This document shows, one piece after another, positions 1-9,187 of a DNA stretch of 64,000 nt. Within the stretch, counting starts at the first letter, position 1, and the number at the start of each line of letters is the position of its first letter. Under the pieces are notes generated by a model. That model ran no database searches, was not told the origin of the DNA, and worked only from the letters and a program-made list of their open reading frames with translations. A program made the translations under genes and the position numbers. Origin of the DNA: Lachnospiraceae bacterium (GTDB lineage: Bacteria > Bacillota > Clostridia > Lachnospirales > Lachnospiraceae); contig JAKSRY010000007.1 of the NCBI GenBank assembly GCA_024403415.1, positions 22,450 to 86,449 of the forward strand. Direction: 5' to 3'.

Positions 1-1
1 T

Positions 2-1063
2 CTTATATTTATCGTGTCCTTCCTTGATTGGCATGCATTTACTGATTATGGTGAATTTCGTTATAATCCATATTATACACATCCAATAGTTACTGACTAT
101 TATGTAAAAGATGCCAGAGGGTGGACAATATTTCTTTTGATAATAGTCCAGCTCTTTATATTACTTGCCCTGTTAAATGCTGCATTAGGAAAGAAAACTG
201 TAATGAGAGGCTGGTGCGGTGGATCTCTAGCAGTTTCGATTTTACTCGAAATAGTTATCTGGGGTGCTATTGAGAAGGGGCATCCAACAGTAGGCTTCTG
301 GCTGGTTTTAATATTTAGCATTATAGGACTTTGCAATTTCACGGATATATTTACTGCTTCCTTAAAAAAGAAAGATGTTCCAATCAAACCTATTTATGAT
401 AGACCGGTTCAGGAAAGTCAGTACAGTGTTGAAGCCTGCTATGGAGAGAATATTACTATCGAGGGTGCACCTTTTGATTGTATAAAAACGAATTTGATAA
501 TAGACAAAAATGGTAGCAGATATGTAGAAAATATTTTTAAGAACAAAGGTCGAAAGGTTATTTCAGGAATTCAGGTTGATATTTATGGAATGGATTCTTT
601 TGGAACTACTACAGAAAATATATGGAAATACCCTTATCAGGACATAAAACTGCTTTGTGGAAATATGTATGGACAAGGAATATATATTCCATTAACTAAT
701 CCAAATACAAGACAGTATGCTATGTATGTGAACATAGTTCTGTTTAACGATGGAACAAGATGGGAATCGGAGGGAAAGGATTGGATTATATGCCAGGAAA
801 ATGATATTTCAAAACAAGCCGAAGCAGGTTCAGAAAATATTTATGAAGGCTTTAATTTTTATCAGCATAGTGAAGCTATGTCTAATATGAATAATAGTGC
901 CATCGAGATGCGCAATTATCTTAAACAGTTTCAGTTTTATGATAACAAATTCCTGGCAGTAATGAAGGAACTGGAAGGGATGGCAGAATTTGAAAGATTA
1001 TATGGTAAACCACATAAGAATTGTTTACTGATACTGGAAAGAATATACAATGAAACACGTTAA
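2..1063 (+). CDS. Membrane protein of unknown function (5' end outside window)
   Basis: I do not recognise this family. The frame is open to the left edge, so the true start is probably upstream; the first in-window start would be GTG at 14. Three hydrophobic segments lie within about the first 120 residues (around residues 38-60, 70-85 and 92-115 counted from GTG 14), followed by a soluble domain of about 230 residues that looks mixed alpha/beta with many aromatic residues. No catalytic motif is visible. A small hairpin with arms TAACTTT and AAAGTTA (1061-1078) overlaps the stop codon but lacks a clear T tract. The following GH120 gene has its own strong ribosome binding site. Confidence 0.6.
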   Translation, partial: LIFIVSFLDWHAFTDYGEFRYNPYYTHPIVTDYYVKDARGWTIFLLIIVQLFILLALLNAALGKKTVMRGWCGGSLAVSILLEIVIWGAIEKGHPTVGFWLVLIFSIIGLCNFTDIFTASLKKKDVPIKPIYDRPVQESQYSVEACYGENITIEGAPFDCIKTNLIIDKNGSRYVENIFKNKGRKVISGIQVDIYGMDSFGTTTENIWKYPYQDIKLLCGNMYGQGIYIPLTNPNTRQYAMYVNIVLFNDGTRWESEGKDWIICQENDISKQAEAGSENIYEGFNFYQHSEAMSNMNNSAIEMRNYLKQFQFYDNKFLAVMKELEGMAEFERLYGKPHKNCLLILERIYNETR

Positions 1064-1130
1064 CTTTCATAAAAGTTAGTTATTATGTATTGGATGGAGT
1101 TTAGGTATTTAAAATCAAAGGGAGGTTAAA

Positions 1131-3137
1131 ATGAAGTATTACGTTAATGTGAATGCAGCAAGAGGTGGAAATGGTTCCAAAGAATCTCCATTTAAGGCAA
1201 TCGATGATGCAGCAAGAATTGCTGTTGCCGGAGATGAAGTTATTGTAGCTCCCGGAATATACAGGGAGTATGTTGATCCAAGACATCCCGGAAGAGAAGA
1301 TGCAAGAATTACATATCGTTCAGAGGTGCCTCTTGGAGCGATTATTACAGGTGCTGAAATAGTTAAGGACTGGACAAAATATGAAGGTACTACATACGTA
1401 ACAAGAGTAGATAATACTGTGTTTGGAAATTATAATCCTTACATTCAGGAAGTTGAAGGAGACTGGTATTTTGCTGATAATCATATGCACACAGGCTCTG
1501 TATATGTGAACGACAGAATGTTCTATGAGACAGGAACTCTGGAAGAGTGTATTAAAGGTGAAGTGTATGAAAACAGCTGGGAGCCTGAATTTTCGATATA
1601 TAAGTGGTTCTGTGAACAGGATAAGGAAAAGAACGAAACTGTTATTTATGCTAATTTCCAGGACTTTGATCCTTTGAAAGAGAAGGTAGAAATAGCAGTA
1701 AGAAGGAACTGTTTTATGCCTACCGAAAAATATATAGGCTATATTACCCTTTCAGGCTTTAATGTTAATAAAGCAGCTACAACCTGGGCTCCTCCTGCAG
1801 CATATCAGGATGGAATGATAGGTGCACACTGGTCAAAGGGCTGGATAATAGAGGATTGTGATATTTCAGGTTCAAAATGCTGCGGTATTTCGTTCGGAAA
1901 TTATTCTCAGGAAAACAATGATAATTATTTCTTCTATAAGCATGTTAAGAGCCCTACACAGATGGAAAGAGATGCAGTATGCCGTGCGCAGTATGACGGA
2001 TGGACCAAGGAAACGGTAGGTTCTCACATTGTAAGACGCTGTAATATTCATCATTGCGAGCAGACGGGTATTGTTGGACGTATGGGATGTGTATTCTCAA
2101 TTATAGAGGATAATCACATTCATCATATCAATAACATGCATCAGTTGGGCGGTGCAGAAATCGCCGGCATTAAGTTCCATGCAGCAATAGATGTTATCTT
2201 CAGACGTAATCATATTCATCATTGTTCGATGGGCATATGGACTGACTGGGAGGCTCAGGGTACAAGAATTACTCATAACTTCCTGCATGATAATAACCCT
2301 CCTAAGGGAATGAGAGTAAAGCCGGACAACTTTGATCAGGATTTATTTGTTGAGGTTGGACATGGGCCTACACTTATAGACAATAATGTTCTTCTGTCAG
2401 CATGTTCACTGAGAATCGCAACAGAAGGAGTGGCAATGGTTCATAATCTTATCTGCGGTTCATTCAGTATGGTAGGCGGAGGTGTTGACAGTATTGTCAA
2501 TGGCCAGCGTGAGCCAAGATATACACCATATCATATTCCGCACAGAACAGAAGTACTTGGTTTCATGACAATCCTTCATGGAGATGACAGATTCTATAAT
2601 AATATCTTTGTACAGAACTTCGAGATTCCTAAGGATTATCTTGAGGGATGGGATACTGAAAGAGTACCTAATAACTTTGAGGTTGGTACACATGTATGGA
2701 ACGGATATCCCGTATATGAAGACTGGATTAAACTTTTTGATTTAGAGAAGAAGAGACCGGATATGGGCAAGCTTGCAGCTGCTCACTTTGGACATCTGCC
2801 GGTATGGATTGATGGTAATGCATACTTTAACGGGGCAGGTGCCTTTGATAAAGAAAAGAACAATCTGATTTCGGATGAGAAGGTTACCATTGAACTTGTT
2901 GAAAAGGACGGAAAGTACTCACTTAAAACAAACGTATTTGACCTGGTTAAGGATTTCAATGTTCATATGATTGATACCGAAACACTTGGAATGGCCTTTG
3001 AGCCTGAAGAAAAGTATGAAAACCCGGATGGTACACCGATAACCTTCGATGAGGATTACTTCTTCAACAAGAGAGGACTCAAGGTTATTCCCGGACCATT
3101 TGCAAATGAAACACTTGCAGGTGAAATTCTCTTTTAG
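1131..3137 (+). CDS. GH120 family beta-xylosidase (right-handed beta-helix)
   Basis: Predicted exo-acting xylosidase that releases xylose from xylo-oligosaccharides. The 668-residue protein has no signal peptide, so it should act in the cytoplasm on imported oligosaccharides. It resembles Thermoanaerobacterium XylC (GH120) along its length: an N-terminal beta-helix start (PFKAIDDAARIAVAGD), an inserted segment near residues 80-200, and the diagnostic block WSKGWIIEDCDIS. The family nucleophile maps to Asp372 (in WTDWEAQGTR) and the acid/base to Glu408 (in DLFVEVGHGP); both are present. A strong site, GGGAGGTT, precedes ATG 1131. Family assignment comes from remembered similarity; substrate is inferred. 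No sugar transporter is next to it. Confidence 0.88.
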   Translation: MKYYVNVNAARGGNGSKESPFKAIDDAARIAVAGDEVIVAPGIYREYVDPRHPGREDARITYRSEVPLGAIITGAEIVKDWTKYEGTTYVTRVDNTVFGNYNPYIQEVEGDWYFADNHMHTGSVYVNDRMFYETGTLEECIKGEVYENSWEPEFSIYKWFCEQDKEKNETVIYANFQDFDPLKEKVEIAVRRNCFMPTEKYIGYITLSGFNVNKAATTWAPPAAYQDGMIGAHWSKGWIIEDCDISGSKCCGISFGNYSQENNDNYFFYKHVKSPTQMERDAVCRAQYDGWTKETVGSHIVRRCNIHHCEQTGIVGRMGCVFSIIEDNHIHHINNMHQLGGAEIAGIKFHAAIDVIFRRNHIHHCSMGIWTDWEAQGTRITHNFLHDNNPPKGMRVKPDNFDQDLFVEVGHGPTLIDNNVLLSACSLRIATEGVAMVHNLICGSFSMVGGGVDSIVNGQREPRYTPYHIPHRTEVLGFMTILHGDDRFYNNIFVQNFEIPKDYLEGWDTERVPNNFEVGTHVWNGYPVYEDWIKLFDLEKKRPDMGKLAAAHFGHLPVWIDGNAYFNGAGAFDKEKNNLISDEKVTIELVEKDGKYSLKTNVFDLVKDFNVHMIDTETLGMAFEPEEKYENPDGTPITFDEDYFFNKRGLKVIPGPFANETLAGEILF

Positions 3138-3183
3138 TCAGTAGTACAAATATGTAATAAATTATTTTCTCAGGGGGCTTTGT

Positions 3184-5232
3184 ATGAGCGGAAGACGAGA
3201 TAAAAAACTGAATAAATTCAGGAGACAACGCATTTGGCCATCCATCGTCGGAATGGTTATATCCACCATATTGTTTGGTACAGCCTGTGTGATTTTATTT
3301 TCATTATATGTTGGCAGTTCATTGAATAATAAACTCTATAATGCACATCAGACTGTCGATAAAGTTGCAAAGCTCGTTGAGGATAATATTGATGAACCAT
3401 TAGAGGTAATTAATTCAAAACTCAATGCTGCAAGGGGACTGTTGAATCGTGTCGAAGCAGTATGTGTTGTAGATAGTGAAAAGAATGTATTGAAACAGTT
3501 TGGAGATGGGGAACCGAACTTCGACTATCGTCTTATCAGTGTCACTGATGAAGATGGTTTTGAAATGCTTGCGGATGAAAACAGTGAAGTCTTTGCAATT
3601 GAAGATTCAGAACTTACCATAAACCATACGAAATTGTTTAAGAAGGGCGACTTTGCTTCACTTTTTGTTAAAGACATGTTTACTCCGGAATGGGGAGAGC
3701 AGGACTGGCTGAGTGAAAAGGTTTGGTTTGTAAGCCATTCTTCTGACAAGACTTACAGTATATGTGTCGAAACGGAATTTGCTATCACAAGGTATGAGAT
3801 TCTTATTACCATGATTTTTGCTGCTTTTTCCGGAATACTGGTTCTTTTCTTCCTGATTTACCATTTGAGTTCGGTTATTAAACTGATTATTGCAAAACGC
3901 AGAGTGTATGGTCTTTTACACACAGACCTTGTTACAGGGGGCAAAAACCGTTACTACTTCAGGCGTGTAGGTCAAAGATTTATTGATCGTCCCGGAAAAA
4001 GACAATATGCAGTAGTTTTGCTGAGAGTCGAAAAATACAGAAACTACTGTACTGTATACGGAGTTGATGCCGGCGAGGAACTTCTGGAAAGACTTAATAT
4101 GATAATTGGAAGTAAGCTGGCAAGAAGAGAGATTGTTGCAAGAATGGATAAGTCTGATTTTGCACTGCTCCTCAACTATGATTGTGATTATTCGTTAACT
4201 GAACGTATTATAAGTATTATAAATGAACTGAATTATTCGTTGGTTGGACGGAAAGCAGTTTTTGTTGCCGGAATATGTACACGGAACGAAAAGAAAGCAG
4301 ATATTATGACACTGTTTAATGAAGCAGGTCTTGCTGCAAGAACATATGACCCTAATTCCAATGAGAATATCATCTGGTTTACAGATGAGATGGAAGCAGA
4401 ACAGATTTGGGAGCGTAAGGTCGAAGATGAAATGGAACGAGCCGTTGCAAATCGCGAATTTGCAGTATATTTGCAGCCCAAGTATAAGACGAAAGAAGAA
4501 CGCATTGGAGGCGCAGAGGCACTTGTCCGCTGGATTCATCCTGTTGATGGGCTTATTCCGCCGTATAAGTTTATTCCCATATTTGAGAGAAACGGATTTA
4601 TTCTGACGCTTGATGATTATATGATCACTGAAGTATCCAGAATACAGGCAAGATGGCTCCAGGAAGGAAGGGAACTGTTCCCTATTTCCGTTAATGTTTC
4701 CAGAGCACATTTTACAACAGACAACCTTGCTGAGCATATCTGTCAGATAGTTGACAGTTTTGGCGTGCCTCATGAATTTATAGAACTTGAACTTACCGAG
4801 AGTGCTTTCTTTGATGATAAAGATATTCTGCTTCGTACGGTAGCACGTATGAAAGAATTGGGATTCAAGGTATCAATGGATGACTTTGGATCGGGGTACT
4901 CTTCACTTAATTCGCTTAAAGAACTTCCTCTTGATGTTCTCAAGCTTGATGCCGAATTCTTTAGAGGAGAGGGTCATCTTGATAAAGCCAATCTTATTGT
5001 TGGGGAGACAATAACACTTGCTAAGAAGCTTGGAATGACAATAGTTGCGGAAGGAATTGAAACCCGTGAGCAGGTAGATTTCCTTGCCGAACTCGACTGT
5101 GATCTTATTCAGGGATATTATTTTGCAAAACCCATGCCCATAAATGAATTTGAAAAATCCACATATGGCAGCAGTGAAGACTCTGAATCTTCCGCAGAAG
5201 ACGTGAATACGAATTCTTCAGAAAGTTTATAG
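3184..5232 (+). CDS. Membrane c-di-GMP phosphodiesterase, degenerate GGDEF plus EAL
   Basis: Predicted to hydrolyse c-di-GMP to pGpG at the inner face of the membrane. Two transmembrane helices (about residues 19-42 and 207-232) bracket an extracytoplasmic sensor region of about 165 residues. A GGDEF-fold domain follows, but its signature is RMDKSDF (from Arg320), so it lacks the GG(D/E)EF loop and should not make c-di-GMP. The EAL domain keeps its catalytic set: EAL at 445-447, NVS, ELTES, DDFGSGYSS, KLD, AEGIE and QGYYF. The C-terminus is a Ser/Glu-rich tail. The sensor region has no family I can name. This is one of three EAL proteins within 11.5 kb. Confidence 0.9.
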   Translation: MSGRRDKKLNKFRRQRIWPSIVGMVISTILFGTACVILFSLYVGSSLNNKLYNAHQTVDKVAKLVEDNIDEPLEVINSKLNAARGLLNRVEAVCVVDSEKNVLKQFGDGEPNFDYRLISVTDEDGFEMLADENSEVFAIEDSELTINHTKLFKKGDFASLFVKDMFTPEWGEQDWLSEKVWFVSHSSDKTYSICVETEFAITRYEILITMIFAAFSGILVLFFLIYHLSSVIKLIIAKRRVYGLLHTDLVTGGKNRYYFRRVGQRFIDRPGKRQYAVVLLRVEKYRNYCTVYGVDAGEELLERLNMIIGSKLARREIVARMDKSDFALLLNYDCDYSLTERIISIINELNYSLVGRKAVFVAGICTRNEKKADIMTLFNEAGLAARTYDPNSNENIIWFTDEMEAEQIWERKVEDEMERAVANREFAVYLQPKYKTKEERIGGAEALVRWIHPVDGLIPPYKFIPIFERNGFILTLDDYMITEVSRIQARWLQEGRELFPISVNVSRAHFTTDNLAEHICQIVDSFGVPHEFIELELTESAFFDDKDILLRTVARMKELGFKVSMDDFGSGYSSLNSLKELPLDVLKLDAEFFRGEGHLDKANLIVGETITLAKKLGMTIVAEGIETREQVDFLAELDCDLIQGYYFAKPMPINEFEKSTYGSSEDSESSAEDVNTNSSESL

Positions 5233-5311
5233 TTTTTTAAGTAGTATATTCACATATTATGTGTATAATAAAGATTAGTTTTATGATTGTAAATTTTAGG
5301 AGGACAACCAT

Positions 5312-6196
5312 ATGAGTATGGCCGGAAAAATAAAGGCAGTAGTTATTGGAGTAATAGTAGTATTACTTCTTGTGGTCGGATTTAATTCAGTGACAGTTAT
5401 TCCCACGGGTTATACAGGTGTAAGAGTTACATTTGGACAGGTAAGTGATGCGGTAGTACCTAACGGATTTAACGTTAAAATTCCTTTTATTCAGGAAATT
5501 ATAAAGGTTAATAACAAGCAGCAGGATATCACATTTGAAAATACAATCAGTTCTGAAACTCTTGAAAGAAATGAAGTATATTTCAGTGGCATTACAGTTA
5601 CATATCAGATTAGTTCGGCAAAGAGTTCGTGGATATATGCAAATGTAAGTAACTATCAGGATAATCTTGTAAGCGAAAGCCTTGTTGCAAGTGCATTGAA
5701 GACTGCATCAAAGACATTGACTCCTACGGATGTTACCAGCAGAAATATTCTTGAGCCTCTTGTAAAAACAAACATCCAGAAATCTCTTGATGAAAAATTT
5801 GGACAAGGCGTTGTGCTGATAAATAAGGTTATTGTTAACAATGCAACATTTGATGATGAATATAACAACAAACTTGCGCAGAAACAGCAGGCACAGATGG
5901 CATATGAAACCCAGCAGATTGAGAACAAAACCTCTGTAGAAAAGGCAGAGGCAGATGCGAAGGTTAAAATAACACAGGCACAGGCCAAGGCTGATGCAAT
6001 GAAGATTGAAGCAGAAGCAGAGGCAGAGGCTAACCGACTTATCGATGCTTCATTAACAGAAAGCGTTATCAAAAATAAAACAATTGAAAAGTGGGATGGT
6101 AAACTTCCGGCAGTTACAGGATCAGATAATATGATGATTGATATCTCAAGTGCTGTTCCGCAGAACGAGAAGTCTGCAGATGCCGCAGAAGAATAA
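5312..6196 (+). CDS. SPFH/prohibitin-family membrane protein
   Basis: Membrane-anchored SPFH protein. One N-terminal transmembrane helix (about residues 7-27) is followed by the SPFH domain (VIPTGYTGVRVTFGQV onward) and a long Ala/Glu/Lys-rich coiled coil (about residues 190-250) that would drive ring or cage assembly. Bacterial relatives (HflC/HflK, flotillin-like) organise membrane domains or control FtsH-type proteases; which applies here cannot be told. ATG 5312 is preceded by AGGAGG. A TATAAT-like -10 lies near 5262-5267 within ATGTGTATAATAAAG. A good terminator follows, so it is probably monocistronic. Confidence 0.88.
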   Translation: MSMAGKIKAVVIGVIVVLLLVVGFNSVTVIPTGYTGVRVTFGQVSDAVVPNGFNVKIPFIQEIIKVNNKQQDITFENTISSETLERNEVYFSGITVTYQISSAKSSWIYANVSNYQDNLVSESLVASALKTASKTLTPTDVTSRNILEPLVKTNIQKSLDEKFGQGVVLINKVIVNNATFDDEYNNKLAQKQQAQMAYETQQIENKTSVEKAEADAKVKITQAQAKADAMKIEAEAEAEANRLIDASLTESVIKNKTIEKWDGKLPAVTGSDNMMIDISSAVPQNEKSADAAEE

Positions 6197-6237
6197 TCAG
6201 GCAAGTATATAGCTGATGTGAGTTGCTTTGAATGTGG

Positions 6238-6275
6238 AAGGCTCTTCGCTGACAGGTGAAGGGCCTTTTATTTTG
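6238..6275 (+). terminator. Rho-independent terminator after SPFH gene
   Basis: Arms AAGGCTCTTC and GAAGGGCCTT pair with a G-U wobble and are followed by TTATTTT. Confidence 0.85.
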
Positions 6276-6371
6276 ACTATATCCCGGTTGTTTTTATTGC
6301 AAAGAAGACACAAATAAAGTAAAATGGCATAGGTTGGGTAATGTTGTTGTTCCCCAAATTGGAGAGAGTAA

Positions 6372-7454
6372 GTGTTAAAAAAGAAGAACAGAATTATCTG
6401 GACTCTTGTGGCGATTCTTATTGCTGCAATAAGTATATATTTTGTTATTGCACAGTCGAAGAATTTTTCCATTGAGAGTTTTGTGAATTTCATAACAGGT
6501 TCCAATCCGATGTGGTGGATACTTGCATTGCTTTGCATGCTGGCCTTTATCATATTTGAAGGGTTGGCAATTAAAGTTATTATCAAGGCTTTTGGTTATC
6601 CTAAAAGTGCATCAAAATGCTTGCTCTATTCGGCATCAGATATATATTTTTCTGCAATTACGCCCTCTGCGACAGGAGGACAGCCCGTATGTGGGCTGTT
6701 TATGGCAAGAGATGGAATTCCCGGAGGAATAGTAACAGTATCTTTAATACTTAATCTTGTGATGTATACCGTATCGATTATGATAACAGGTATTGCAGCT
6801 CTTATATTCAAACCGGAAATTTTTAATGAATTTGATGGAACTTCAAAAACACTTATCATTATTGGTTATGTGATGATGACGGGACTGAACCTGTTTTTCA
6901 TTATATTACTCAAAAGTTCTAAAATTGTTCATAAACTAAGCAGTGGTTTTCTTAAATTTTTAAGAAAAATTCGTATCATTAAAGATATAAGCAAGCTTGA
7001 GACAAAACTTCAAAAGTCGATGGACGATTATGAAGAATGTGCACGAATGATTCGTGGGCAAAAGACCATGCTTTTAAAAGTGTTTATATTTAATTTTTTG
7101 CAGAGAACACTTCAGATATGTATTACAGCCATAGTCTTTTTGGCAACCGGTGGCGCTGCTTCCAAGGCCTTCGATGTGTGGATGACGCAGGTTTATGTCG
7201 TAATGGGCTCAAATTGTCTTCCTGTTCCGGGAGCAATGGGTGTAAGTGACTACCTTCTTATGGATGGAATGAAAAACTTTATGGATGAGGCGTCTGTTAC
7301 AGACCTTGATCTTTTAAGCAGAGGAGTATCCTTTTATATTTGTGTTATATTAACAGGTATTATTGTTGCTATAGGTTTCTTTACTCACAGAGGACAGAAA
7401 TCTGAGCAGGAAATCGAAGCTGAAAAAAGTGATGTGAGGGAAGAAAAATGTTAG
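6372..7454 (+). CDS. Flippase-like membrane protein (LPG synthase TM / UPF0104 family)
   Basis: Polytopic protein of 360 residues with about eight transmembrane helices. It carries the hallmark SATGGQP motif of the lysylphosphatidylglycerol-synthase transmembrane (YbhN/UPF0104) family near residues 96-102 and a PVPGAMGVSDY motif near the C-terminus. Family members are thought to flip lipids or lipid-linked sugars. The aminoacyl-transferase domain of MprF is absent. Translation starts at GTG 6372, preceded by GGAGAGAG. The stop overlaps the pssA start by 7 nt, so the two are translationally coupled. A role in moving phosphatidylserine or phosphatidylethanolamine is inference from that coupling. 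Confidence 0.85.
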   Translation: MLKKKNRIIWTLVAILIAAISIYFVIAQSKNFSIESFVNFITGSNPMWWILALLCMLAFIIFEGLAIKVIIKAFGYPKSASKCLLYSASDIYFSAITPSATGGQPVCGLFMARDGIPGGIVTVSLILNLVMYTVSIMITGIAALIFKPEIFNEFDGTSKTLIIIGYVMMTGLNLFFIILLKSSKIVHKLSSGFLKFLRKIRIIKDISKLETKLQKSMDDYEECARMIRGQKTMLLKVFIFNFLQRTLQICITAIVFLATGGAASKAFDVWMTQVYVVMGSNCLPVPGAMGVSDYLLMDGMKNFMDEASVTDLDLLSRGVSFYICVILTGIIVAIGFFTHRGQKSEQEIEAEKSDVREEKC

Positions 7455-8155
7455 GATTTTATAATTATACCGTTATATTGACATATTTGTCATTGTTATC
7501 AGCAGGAGCAGGAATTGTTATTTCACTTGCAGGAGAAGGACATCCTTATATAGGAACATTTTTCCTCCTGATTTGCGGACTTTGTGACGCATTTGACGGA
7601 AAAGTCGCCAGAATGAAAAAGGACAGAAGTGAGGATGAATGTAAATTTGGTATCCAGATAGATTCTCTTTCGGATCTTGTTGCATTTGGAGTTCTTCCGG
7701 CGTGTATCGGTGCTGCTACATTGTGGAGATCGACAAAACTTTCTGCCGTTCCTAAAATGCATACAGGTGCTTTCTTTAAGGATGCATTTGTTCCTTCAAT
7801 TCTGTTCCTCATATTGATTCTTTATATACTTGCAGCAATGATAAGGCTTGCATATTTCAATGTTATGGAAGAAAAGAGGCAGAAGGAAGAAAGCGGTGTA
7901 AGGAAGAAGTACGAAGGGCTTCCTGTTACTACTGCTTCGCTTATATTCCCTGTTGTTCAGTTCCTGCAGTTCTTAACTCCATGGGACTTAACAATTGTAT
8001 ATTTCCTTGTCATGATAATTGTAGGTTTTCTTTTCCTTTCGAAAATCAGTGTTAAAAAGCCTGGCTTCAAGGGAATCATGCTTATGGTTGGACTTGGAGT
8101 TTTGGAGACGGTTATTCTGATTCTTGTACTGGTATTTTATGGGGTTAGTAAATAA
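7448..8155 (+). CDS. pssA: CDP-diacylglycerol-serine O-phosphatidyltransferase
   Basis: Makes phosphatidylserine from CDP-diacylglycerol and serine. The CDP-alcohol phosphatidyltransferase signature is present: Asp47, Asp50-Gly51, Ala54-Arg55, then Gly68, Asp72 and Asp76 (sequence FGIQIDSLSDLVAFG). The gap between the AR pair and the distal Gly is 12 residues rather than the usual 8 or 9, a small insertion in a cytoplasmic loop. About six to seven hydrophobic helices are visible over 235 residues. The gene overlaps the upstream flippase-like gene and lies 31 nt before psd, giving a complete PS-to-PE operon. Confidence 0.93.
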   Translation: MLGFYNYTVILTYLSLLSAGAGIVISLAGEGHPYIGTFFLLICGLCDAFDGKVARMKKDRSEDECKFGIQIDSLSDLVAFGVLPACIGAATLWRSTKLSAVPKMHTGAFFKDAFVPSILFLILILYILAAMIRLAYFNVMEEKRQKEESGVRKKYEGLPVTTASLIFPVVQFLQFLTPWDLTIVYFLVMIIVGFLFLSKISVKKPGFKGIMLMVGLGVLETVILILVLVFYGVSK

Positions 8156-8186
8156 TATCGGTATAAGTTAGAGGTTTGATTTTAGT

Positions 8187-8996
8187 ATGCTTGAGTTTTT
8201 ATACGGGACTCCTGCAGGAAGATTGATACTTAAATTGTTGACCAATCCTAAATTGTCAGTTTTGTGTGGCAAATTTCTGGATTCAAAGTATTCACGTTTC
8301 CTTATTAAGGGGTTTATAAAAAAGAATAATATTGATATGTCTGAATATGAAACTAGTGATTTTGGCTGCTTTAATGACTGTTTTTACAGACAGATTAAAA
8401 AAGAGTGCAGACCAATTAATATGGATGCGGATGCACTGATAGCGCCTTGCGACGGACTTTTGTCTGCCTACAGGATTAAGCAGGATACAGTTTTTCCTGT
8501 TAAACAGAGTCATTACACTGTTGAATCGCTGCTTAGAGATACAGCTCTGGCAAGAGAATTTGAAGATGGCATATGTCTCGTGTACAGATTATGTGTTGAT
8601 AATTATCACAGATATTCATATTTCGATTCCGGTTCAAAGGGTGAAAATATACATATTGATGGTATTTTACATACTGTGCGCCCGGTTGCATTGCGAAAGG
8701 TTCCTGTGTTTATTGAAAATTCGAGAGAATACACGGTTATGAATACAGATAATTTCGGTAAGGCAATTCAGATGGAAGTTGGAGCTATGATGGTCGGAAA
8801 GATTGTCAATCTTCATGAAGAATGTGAGTTTGAACGAGGAGAAGAAAAGGGCCATTTTGAGTATGGTGGTTCTACGATAATTGTGCTTCTTAAAAAGAAT
8901 GCTGCTACAATTAATCCTAAGATATTCCGTGCAACTAAAAATGGAAAAGAGGTTCGCATTAAATTAGGACAAAAGATTGGAATTGCAAATAGGTAA
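8187..8996 (+). CDS. psd: Phosphatidylserine decarboxylase proenzyme
   Basis: Converts phosphatidylserine to phosphatidylethanolamine. The family self-cleaves to create a pyruvoyl group; the cleavage motif is GGST at residues 227-230, with Ser229 as pyruvoyl precursor. Candidate triad partners are Asp89 (in APCDG) and His141 (in DNYHRYSYFDSG). Length of 269 residues fits the family. The N-terminal 50 residues contain a short hydrophobic or amphipathic stretch that may associate with the membrane. It is the last gene of the operon, followed by a terminator. Confidence 0.93.
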   Translation: MLEFLYGTPAGRLILKLLTNPKLSVLCGKFLDSKYSRFLIKGFIKKNNIDMSEYETSDFGCFNDCFYRQIKKECRPINMDADALIAPCDGLLSAYRIKQDTVFPVKQSHYTVESLLRDTALAREFEDGICLVYRLCVDNYHRYSYFDSGSKGENIHIDGILHTVRPVALRKVPVFIENSREYTVMNTDNFGKAIQMEVGAMMVGKIVNLHEECEFERGEEKGHFEYGGSTIIVLLKKNAATINPKIFRATKNGKEVRIKLGQKIGIANR

Positions 8997-9018
8997 TTTG
9001 ATTGTTTATGAGAGTATA

Positions 9019-9046
9019 GAGGTCGCCACTTGGCGGCCTTTTATTA
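9019..9046 (+). terminator. Rho-independent terminator after psd
   Basis: GGTCGCC and GGCGGCC pair around the loop ACTT, followed by TTTTATTATT. Confidence 0.85.
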
Positions 9047-9124
9047 TTGTATAAGAAGAACGCAATGATTGTTATTTTCAAATTGATGAATTCAAAATAA
9101 TATGTTTATGCAAAGAAAAATGAA

Positions 9125-9154
9125 TGTTAAAATTATGTTCTGTTATGATATAAT
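9125..9154 (+). promoter_or_regulatory. Candidate sigma-A promoter for glmM
   Basis: A perfect TATAAT at 9149-9154 lies in an AT-rich gap just after the psd terminator. The -35 (TGTTAA, 9125-9130, spacer 18) is poor. Confidence 0.5.
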
Positions 9155-9187
9155 TAAATGAATAATGCCTTTGAGGAGGATAATTTA

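Noticed and set aside
4195-4773. 192-codon minus-strand frame
   Set aside because: Antisense to the EAL region of the first phosphodiesterase; Cys/Ile/Asn-rich translation, no binding site.
5656-6204. 182-codon minus-strand frame
   Set aside because: Antisense shadow of the coiled-coil part of the SPFH gene, low-complexity translation and no start signals.
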